NCBI GenBank assembly: GCA_003598175.1
Contig: QZKN01000039.1
Span: 1 to 37,351, forward strand
DNA from: Candidatus Omnitrophota bacterium
GTDB lineage: Bacteria; Hinthialibacterota; Hinthialibacteria; Hinthialibacterales; Hinthialibacteraceae
Direction of reading: 5' to 3'
DNA length: 37,351 nt
Positions within the stretch are counted from its first letter, which is position 1, and every line of letters begins with the position of its first letter. Both the position numbers and the translations under genes were made by a program. A model generated the notes under the pieces. The model worked only from the letters and a program-made list of their open reading frames with translations, searched no databases and had not been told where the DNA came from. Positions 32,961 through 37,351 of the stretch are shown in pieces.

Positions 32961-33025
32961 AGAATTATAGGATGATCAGGATTCGTTTATTTTGCCTATC
33001 CTTTTATCCTGTCTATCTTGATTCT
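32961..33025. repeat. Imperfect inverted repeat with ATCCT/AGGAT units
   Basis: AGAAT...AGGAT..ATCAGGAT at 32961-32982 faces ATCCTGTCTATCTTGATTCT at 33006-33025. The AGGAT/ATCCT spacing resembles a degenerate dispersed repeat of the AGAATCA..AGGAT type that I recall from many bacterial genomes; this likeness is from memory. Confidence 0.45.
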
Positions 33026-33179
33026 GACAAAATAAATGGTTGGATTGCCTTGTTTCAATCCATGAGAGCGACGGGGAATCGGCATTCCTACAGCGACTAT
33101 GCATATCATATAAATGATGGACCCTGCGGCGTGACCCATTGGACGCTTACTAAAAGCGGAATAGAAAAAAAACGGATCG

Positions 33180-33602
33180 TCAGGAGGAACGGCTGCCGGA
33201 ATACTCCACGATCCAATCCGTGAACAGAACCAGGTCCTGCAAATCTTCTTGAATGACCTTTTTGACGATTTCCATATCCAATGTCGTATATTGGTGGACA
33301 ATCAGATTCCGAAAATGAACCATATTTTTCATTTTTCCCATCAGCGCATCGTCTAAAACGAATTTCTTCCGCAGCAGTTCAAAACTGTCCACGCTGGTAT
33401 TCGGAATCCCCAGTTTTTCCGATTTGATGATATGATTCGCCAGATCGATAGCCAATTCGCAGGCTCGGAGAACATTCAACACGGCGGCATCCTGCCGGGT
33501 ATAATCCGTATCGAAACCGGCGGGATTGGCCGCATACTCTTCTCGCGCCCGCTTCACGCAGCGTTGAATGCTTTGGATTTTATTGATGACGATATCGTTC
33601 AT
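33180..33602 (-). CDS. hepT: HepT-like HEPN toxin (DUF86)
   Basis: A 140-residue all-helical protein with the HEPN RNase motif R-x4-H-x-Y seen as RNLIVHQY near residues 98-105, preceded by MKNMVHF. HepT toxins cleave RNA, in several cases tRNA. They are neutralised by the partner nucleotidyltransferase, which AMPylates the motif tyrosine. That tyrosine is present here. The start codon overlaps the stop of the mntA-like gene by four bases (ATGA), the usual coupled order of antitoxin then toxin. No frameshift or missing motif is seen, so the module looks intact. Confidence 0.88.
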   Translation of the reverse strand: MNDIVINKIQSIQRCVKRAREEYAANPAGFDTDYTRQDAAVLNVLRACELAIDLANHIIKSEKLGIPNTSVDSFELLRKKFVLDDALMGKMKNMVHFRNLIVHQYTTLDMEIVKKVIQEDLQDLVLFTDWIVEYSGSRSS

Positions 33603-34072
33603 ACCCGATACGCTCGCTTGGTTTTGTAAAACTCCTGCAAAATAAAACGCCGTTCTTCATTCAATTTTTGGTAGTACGAAAAGGTAAGCATTTCAAATTC
33701 ATCGACGGCGTTTGCATCGCCGACATAGACCAATCTGCCGGCGCTGACGATTTGAAACTGAAACACGGTGGAAACCAGCCGCACGTTCACGAGATCGATG
33801 TTCTTCCGTAACGTTTCCTCCAGACGACCCCGGCATTCCGACAGCGCCAGGCCCCGTTCCCGCTTCGCCAAATCGTACGGAAATAAAAGCGCAATATCCA
33901 CGTCGCTGGTCGGCCATTCGTTTTCCGTTTGATAAGAACCGAACAGATAAATCCCTTGAACAAATGGATAATATGCAATAACGATCCGTTCGATGGATTC
34001 CTCGGCATGGTTGATGGCCATGGCAATGTCCCTCTTTTCCCATTTGCGGGTATCGAAGCATTGTACATTCAT
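33599..34072 (-). CDS. mntA: MntA-like antitoxin nucleotidyltransferase
   Basis: A 157-residue minimal nucleotidyltransferase with the family motif: GSYQ, then ten residues, then DVD in GSYQTENEWPTSDVDIAL, and a third acidic region in KNIDLVNVRLV. MntA proteins transfer AMP to the HepT toxin and block its RNase activity. The start at 34072 (ATG, ACAGG seven bases upstream) is preferred over the TTG at 34087. It is first in a two-gene operon with hepT. A promoter and a palindrome lie just upstream (34095-34143), which fits autoregulation. Confidence 0.85.
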   Translation of the reverse strand: MNVQCFDTRKWEKRDIAMAINHAEESIERIVIAYYPFVQGIYLFGSYQTENEWPTSDVDIALLFPYDLAKRERGLALSECRGRLEETLRKNIDLVNVRLVSTVFQFQIVSAGRLVYVGDANAVDEFEMLTFSYYQKLNEERRFILQEFYKTKRAYRV

Positions 34073-34094
34073 CCGAACACCTGTCAATCCAATT

Positions 34095-34143
34095 ATCGTA
34101 TTTATATAAAATAAAAGATCAAATACAACGATGTATCGTGATC
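34095..34143 (-). promoter_or_regulatory. Promoter and overlapping palindrome of the mntA-hepT operon
   Basis: On the minus strand TTGATC (34122-34117) and TACGAT (34100-34095) are 16 bases apart. An imperfect 27-base palindrome at 34117-34143, with half-sites GATCA and ATACA on each side of a 4-base centre, covers the -35 box. This is a typical operator position for repression by a toxin-antitoxin complex. Confidence 0.5.
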
Positions 34144-34201
34144 AGTTATGCAGGCAGGGAATTTTGATACCTTTTTTGGAAAATCCGCATTCCTTTCAAA
34201 G

Positions 34202-34228
34202 AAAAAGGGGACCACAGGTGTGATCCCC
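34202..34228 (-). terminator. Rho-independent terminator of the 34264-35670 gene
   Basis: In minus-strand reading GGGGATCACA-CC-TGTGGTCCCC (34228-34207) forms a 10-base stem with one G-T pair, followed by TTTTT. It starts 36 bases after the stop codon. Confidence 0.8.
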
Positions 34229-34263
34229 TCTCTGATTATGGTTTGGTCTAAGTGGCGCAACAA

Positions 34264-35670
34264 TTAAAAGATCGACCACTCGTTCACATTCACGACGACA
34301 TCGCCGACCACGTAGCGACCGTAACCGATAGCGCCTCCGCTCCACAAAATCTCGAACGCGCCGCTCGGAAATCCGGCGGGAACGTAAATGTTCACTTCGC
34401 TCAAGTAAATATTGTGCCATGGATCCGTGGGGACGCCGGCATCGATCATCCCCAATTCATCCGCTTCGATGTGTTGGATTTGATAGGCGCTGACAAAATC
34501 GCCTTCGATAAAATCGTCGTTCGGATCGGCGGCGCTGGAATGAATGGCCAGCCAGGCCGTCGGCGGATCCTGCGTTCCCCAATCCGCCGAATGGCTCTGC
34601 CAACGCGGAAGGGTGCAAACCACGATATAAGGAATGCCTTGATAGGCGGCCACATCGCATTTGGCCCACCCTTGATACAGTGAGGTCACGAGGTCCGGAT
34701 CCGCCATGCCCGCAATTGCCGGATCGCGCGTCGGCGCCCACAATTCAGCCGGGTCTTCCTGAAATTCTTCCGACGAACCGGCCGGACGAATATAACGCCG
34801 CAATGGCGTGAAATCCTGTCCGCCATTGCGTCCGGGAAACGCCGTGTTGAAAACCCACTCTTCACCCGCCGCTTGATTCACAACGGGAATGCTGGCGCCG
34901 CCGCCGCTGTTGAACTCGTCTTCCCACGTCCAGGACGCGCCGCCGTCGTTTGAAGTCAGGTACCACGTCCCGCCCAAATCGATCCAGTATTTCGCATCGA
35001 TGGTCATCTTCTTGTTCTGGCCGGAGCCGGTTACGTTCATGTCCCAAATCCGCCAGGCGCGGTAATGCAGGTTGGCGGTTTCCACTTCCGGCCGATTCCA
35101 TACTTTTTGCGGATTGCCGAACGTGTTGCCGTTTAAAGTGTAACGGATGATGTTGTGCACGTTGCCGACGTAAAGATATCCGTCGCCGTCAACGGACATG
35201 ACCGGATAAATATCCGTCAGCGCCCAACTCCGGTTGGTCGTCGGTCCGTCCGGATGTTGTCCTGTCGTTTTCTGGATGTAATAATCGGAATGGGGCCAAG
35301 GCGTCAATCCAACCTGCAATGCGATCCCCATCGGCGACCCGTCGTTGGGGCTGATCCACCAGATGGTCCGGTCGGGAAACTGAGCGGCCATGGCCGCGTC
35401 ATGATTGGGATCGTTTTCATCGATGCCATTCTCGACTACGTACAATAGCAACCGATTGGCATCATACCGCACAAACGAACTAATCATATCGTAATCGGAA
35501 TCGCCGAGCGAGAAGTCGTTCAATCCCACCTGCGCCTTCATGAAGGGAAAACCGGGAACGCCATTCTTGGCCAACAACTCGAATACCGGCTTGATTGTCA
35601 GGTCCTGGCTTATCGCCGGCGCGGCAAGCAAACCGACAATCACGCACCAAATCCCAAAACGTTTCTTCAT
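34264..35670 (-). CDS. Secreted propeller-like protein of unknown function with aromatic C-terminal tail
   Basis: A 468-residue exported protein with signal peptide MKKRFGIWCVIVGLLAAPAI. The body has sialidase/BNR-like features: repeated aspartate-rich turns and aromatic strands (WWISPNDGSPMGIAL, VMSVDGDGYLYVGNVHNI, WYLTSNDGGASWTWEDEF, IPYIVVCTLPRWQ). SNDGGASW is a recognisable Asp-box motif, but no sialidase arginine triad can be assigned. It ends VNVNEWSIF, like the beta-helix protein at 3809 and the subtilase. The start at 35670 is fixed by GAGGAGG nine bases upstream; the longer frame to 35850 runs through the promoter region. It is monocistronic, with a terminator at 34202 and a promoter candidate at 35822-35850. 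Confidence 0.7.
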   Translation of the reverse strand: MKKRFGIWCVIVGLLAAPAISQDLTIKPVFELLAKNGVPGFPFMKAQVGLNDFSLGDSDYDMISSFVRYDANRLLLYVVENGIDENDPNHDAAMAAQFPDRTIWWISPNDGSPMGIALQVGLTPWPHSDYYIQKTTGQHPDGPTTNRSWALTDIYPVMSVDGDGYLYVGNVHNIIRYTLNGNTFGNPQKVWNRPEVETANLHYRAWRIWDMNVTGSGQNKKMTIDAKYWIDLGGTWYLTSNDGGASWTWEDEFNSGGGASIPVVNQAAGEEWVFNTAFPGRNGGQDFTPLRRYIRPAGSSEEFQEDPAELWAPTRDPAIAGMADPDLVTSLYQGWAKCDVAAYQGIPYIVVCTLPRWQSHSADWGTQDPPTAWLAIHSSAADPNDDFIEGDFVSAYQIQHIEADELGMIDAGVPTDPWHNIYLSEVNIYVPAGFPSGAFEILWSGGAIGYGRYVVGDVVVNVNEWSIF

Positions 35671-35821
35671 GTACTGAATCCTCCTCATCTTATTTAATTT
35701 TGTGATGTCGAACGATAGTTCATCAAGGTACAACCGCCGATCATCATTTGGTTGATCAATCATTCGATTTTCGTGATGTACATTATCACTCTTACGAAGA
35801 TCATCCAAACCAATTCGTAAA

Positions 35822-35850
35822 ATTGTCCTCAATAATGGATATTTTGTCAA
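35822..35850 (-). promoter_or_regulatory. Promoter candidate for the 34264-35670 gene
   Basis: On the minus strand a consensus TTGACA (35850-35845) and GACAAT (35827-35822) are separated by 17 bases. The transcript would carry a leader of about 145 bases. Confidence 0.5.
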
Positions 35851-35987
35851 GAACTTATTTTTTTATCCTTTTATCATGATCTGCAAGGATGGGAGTATGT
35901 TGGTCATTGCTCCACTCGAGAGAAAAGAATCGCATCGGCGATTCGGATTGAACTCAAACTATAATAATTCCTATCTCTTGACTATAT

Positions 35988-36014
35988 TCATCTCAATGGA
36001 TTAAATAATAGGAT
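35988..36014 (+). promoter_or_regulatory. Weak promoter candidate for the GlmU-like gene
   Basis: TTGACT (35988-35993) and TAGGAT (36009-36014) are 15 bases apart, slightly short. The TAGGAT box recalls the motif before 18871 and 19061. Confidence 0.35.
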
Positions 36015-36016
36015 TG

Positions 36017-36046
36017 GGCCGAAGATTTTTCTTCGGGCCGTTTTTA
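36017..36046 (+). terminator. Terminator-like hairpin in the leader of the GlmU-like gene
   Basis: GGGCCGAAGA-TTTT-TCTTCGGGCC pairs at nine of ten stem positions and is followed by GTTTTT. No plus-strand gene precedes it, so it would act on transcripts heading into the GlmU-like gene: an attenuator, or the end of a short RNA. Confidence 0.55.
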
Positions 36047-36113
36047 TGTGAAAAGAACGTATCAATTTCAAGCAGCCTCATCAGAATTGATTCGCGACAG
36101 GGAAAAATCGACC

Positions 36114-37172
36114 ATGAACAAGAAACCGCTTTCGTCGATCATTTTGGCGGCGGGCGATGGGACTCGCTTGCGTTCCCAGGTTCCCAAAGCCTTGCATCGG
36201 ATTTGCGGTCGTCCGATGATTGTCCACATCCTGCGGACGATTGAAGGATTGATCGACAAAAAACAGGTGGTGGTTATCGGTTTCGCCAATGAAATGGTGG
36301 TCGATGCGTTGCGGGATTTTCAGGTGGATTTTGCGCTGCAGGAAAAACGGCAGGGAACCGGTCATGCGGTGATGTGCTGTAAATCGCTCTTTACGGAATG
36401 CGACGGCGACGTGATGGTACTGGTGGGGGATGCGCCGCTGCTGACGCGGGAAACCGTGGAGAAATTGATCGAACGGCATCGACATCAGGACTCGTCCGCG
36501 ACCGTCCTGACCACAAAAATGAAGGTTCCGGACGGGTATGGGCGGATATTGCGCCACCAGGACAACACGGTCATGTCGATCGTGGAAGACAAGGACGCCA
36601 ATATATACGAAAAAAAGATCAATGAGGTCAATACGGGAACGTATGTGTTCGATACACGGGACCTGTTTGACGCGTTGGATAAAATCGAACCCACGAACGA
36701 ACAGAATGAGTATTATCTGACGGATGTGATTCACATCATGGTGAAGGAGAAAAAAAGGGTGGAGGCCTACGTCACGCGCGTGCCGGCCGAAACGATGGGA
36801 ATCAACAATCGAGTTCAATTCGCCAAAGCCGAACGGATTATGCGGGATCGTATTTTGCAACGCTTGATGTTGTCCGGCGTGACCATCGTCGATCCACGCA
36901 GCACCTTTATCGACGACAGCGTCGTGATCGATATTGATACGATTATTCAACCCAACACGCACATTCAGGGCAGAACCGTGATCGGAAAGGGCTGTGAAAT
37001 CGGTCCGCTGACACAGATCGAAGATTGCGAGATCGGTGAAAGCACCAGGATCAACAGTTCCTATCTGCGAGGTTGTACGATTCCACCCGGAATGAGTATT
37101 GGGCCGTTCGCCAATTTGCAACACGGCGAGATCGTTTACGCGAATGCCTTTAAGTCAAAGAAAATCAACTAA
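36114..37172 (+). CDS. GlmU-like UDP-sugar pyrophosphorylase with shortened beta-helix
   Basis: A 352-residue nucleotidyltransferase. The N-terminal part matches the GlmU uridylyltransferase domain: ILAAGDGTRLRSQVPKALH, QEKRQGTGHAVM, LVGDAPLLT, VNTGTYVFDTRDLFDAL, NEYYLTDVIHI and GINNRVQFAKAE. It makes UDP-GlcNAc from GlcNAc-1-phosphate and UTP in the cytoplasm, for peptidoglycan and lipopolysaccharide. Full GlmU is about 450 residues. Here the left-handed beta-helix has only about four turns (VVIDIDTIIQPNTHIQG through PPGMSIGPFANLQHG) and stops before the acetyltransferase active-site histidine region. Acetylation would need another enzyme. The start at 36114 is supported by AGGGA ten to twelve bases upstream. 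Confidence 0.88.
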   Translation: MNKKPLSSIILAAGDGTRLRSQVPKALHRICGRPMIVHILRTIEGLIDKKQVVVIGFANEMVVDALRDFQVDFALQEKRQGTGHAVMCCKSLFTECDGDVMVLVGDAPLLTRETVEKLIERHRHQDSSATVLTTKMKVPDGYGRILRHQDNTVMSIVEDKDANIYEKKINEVNTGTYVFDTRDLFDALDKIEPTNEQNEYYLTDVIHIMVKEKKRVEAYVTRVPAETMGINNRVQFAKAERIMRDRILQRLMLSGVTIVDPRSTFIDDSVVIDIDTIIQPNTHIQGRTVIGKGCEIGPLTQIEDCEIGESTRINSSYLRGCTIPPGMSIGPFANLQHGEIVYANAFKSKKIN

Positions 37173-37191
37173 GTAGAGTTTGGAGGATACA

Positions 37192-37225
37192 ATGAAACGA
37201 GCGGAAATAGAAGCAGTACGGCGGC
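37192..37225 (+). CDS. Start of a gene after the GlmU-like gene, cut off by the contig end
   Basis: TGGAGGATACA precedes ATG at 37192 and the first codons read MKRAEIEAVR. The spacing of 19 bases to the GlmU-like stop suggests an operon. From about 37222 on the sequence belongs to a different gene in another frame, so this one cannot be identified. Confidence 0.45.
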
Positions 37226-37351
37226 AAACTTCAGGAGCTGGACTTCGCCGCCGCGACGGAAAAGGCCCGCCGGACGATCAATGCCTGGGTGGAGAAGCAG
37301 ACCAACGACAAGATCAAGGACCTCATTGGCCCGGGCGTGCTGGACGCCACC
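37222..37351 (+). other. Serpin gene fragment at a probably chimeric contig end
   Basis: From about 37223 the plus strand encodes GGKLQELDFAAATEKARR, then TINAWVEKQTNDKIKDLI and GPGVLDAT. This is the unmistakable serpin (serine protease inhibitor) segment with the INxWVEKQTNxKI block. It has no start, is out of frame with the ATG at 37192, and is richer in G and C than its surroundings. I infer a chimeric join to another genome or distant locus. Confidence 0.6.

Larger units (their letters stand above)
32870..33179. other. Intergenic region (310 bases) upstream of the sugar porter
   Basis: It contains the porter promoter (32902-32930) and the imperfect inverted repeat at 32961-33025. The rest, up to the HepT stop at 33180, shows no gene or clear terminator. 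Confidence 0.5.
35671..36113. other. Divergent intergenic region (443 bases) before the GlmU-like gene
   Basis: It carries a promoter candidate on each strand (35822-35850 minus, 35988-36014 plus), the hairpin GAATCGC-ATCG-GCGATTC at 35928-35945, and the terminator-like hairpin at 36017-36046. A TATAAT also lies at 35960-35965 without a matching -35 box. Confidence 0.5.

Overview
The window reads as a contig from an uncultured free-living Gram-negative-type bacterium that degrades polysaccharides. Several features point that way: twin-arginine-exported Gfo/Idh/MocA oxidoreductases, pseudopilins with the FTLIELLIVVAIIGILAAIA start, a beta-propeller/Y_Y_Y sensor kinase, a PL22-type oligogalacturonate lyase, and a formylglycine-generating-enzyme-like domain beside a sulfatase remnant. 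This gene style is common in PVC-like and candidate phyla such as Hydrogenedentota, Sumerlaeota, Omnitrophota and Lentisphaerota. I cannot fix the phylum from sequence alone. I see no rRNA, tRNA, CRISPR array or transposase. About 125 bases at each end do not fit the rest (a GC-rich 2-hydroxyacid dehydrogenase piece on the left, a serpin piece on the right) and look like chimeric contig ends.

Layout: 129-944 FGE-like domain (+); 978-1157 sulfatase remnant (-); 1157-3579 pseudopilin then metallophosphoesterase (- operon); 3809-5795 two paralogous secreted beta-helix proteins (-); 5796-6420 intergenic with hairpin repeats; 6421-10834 sensor kinase and NarL-type regulator (- operon); 11058-14419 GH42-like glycosidase and xylose-isomerase-like TIM barrel (+); 14574-15914 Gfo/Idh (-); 16043-18871 large glycosidase-like protein (-), divergent from 19061-21253 unknown secreted protein plus oligogalacturonate lyase (+); 21452-22460 small TPR-like protein and second pseudopilin (+); 22478-23230 exonuclease III (-); 23353-25075 GGQ rescue-factor-like protein and second Gfo/Idh (+); 25301-29752 giant subtilase (-); 30128-32869 sugar porter and MurC-like ligase (- operon); 33180-34072 MntA/HepT toxin-antitoxin pair (-); 34264-35670 secreted propeller-like protein (-); 36114-37172 short GlmU-like uridylyltransferase (+); 37192 start of a gene cut off by the contig end.

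The working theme is carbohydrate sensing and breakdown. A two-component system with a periplasmic propeller sensor lies next to glycosidase, isomerase, oxidoreductase and pectin-fragment lyase genes, with a sugar porter further along.

The most notable unexplained signals are these. (1) Three otherwise unrelated secreted proteins end in V-x-V-x-x-W-[ST]-hydrophobic-[FY], and a paralog of one of them stops just before this tail. (2) A family of intergenic hairpins has roughly 7-base arms around a TCC/GGA centre, sometimes nested in larger inverted repeats. (3) Decayed gene fragments sit at gene 3' ends: a sulfatase piece, an exonuclease III piece that supplies the last codons of the lyase, and an unidentified reading frame. 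(4) A 10-base motif is placed symmetrically before two divergent genes.
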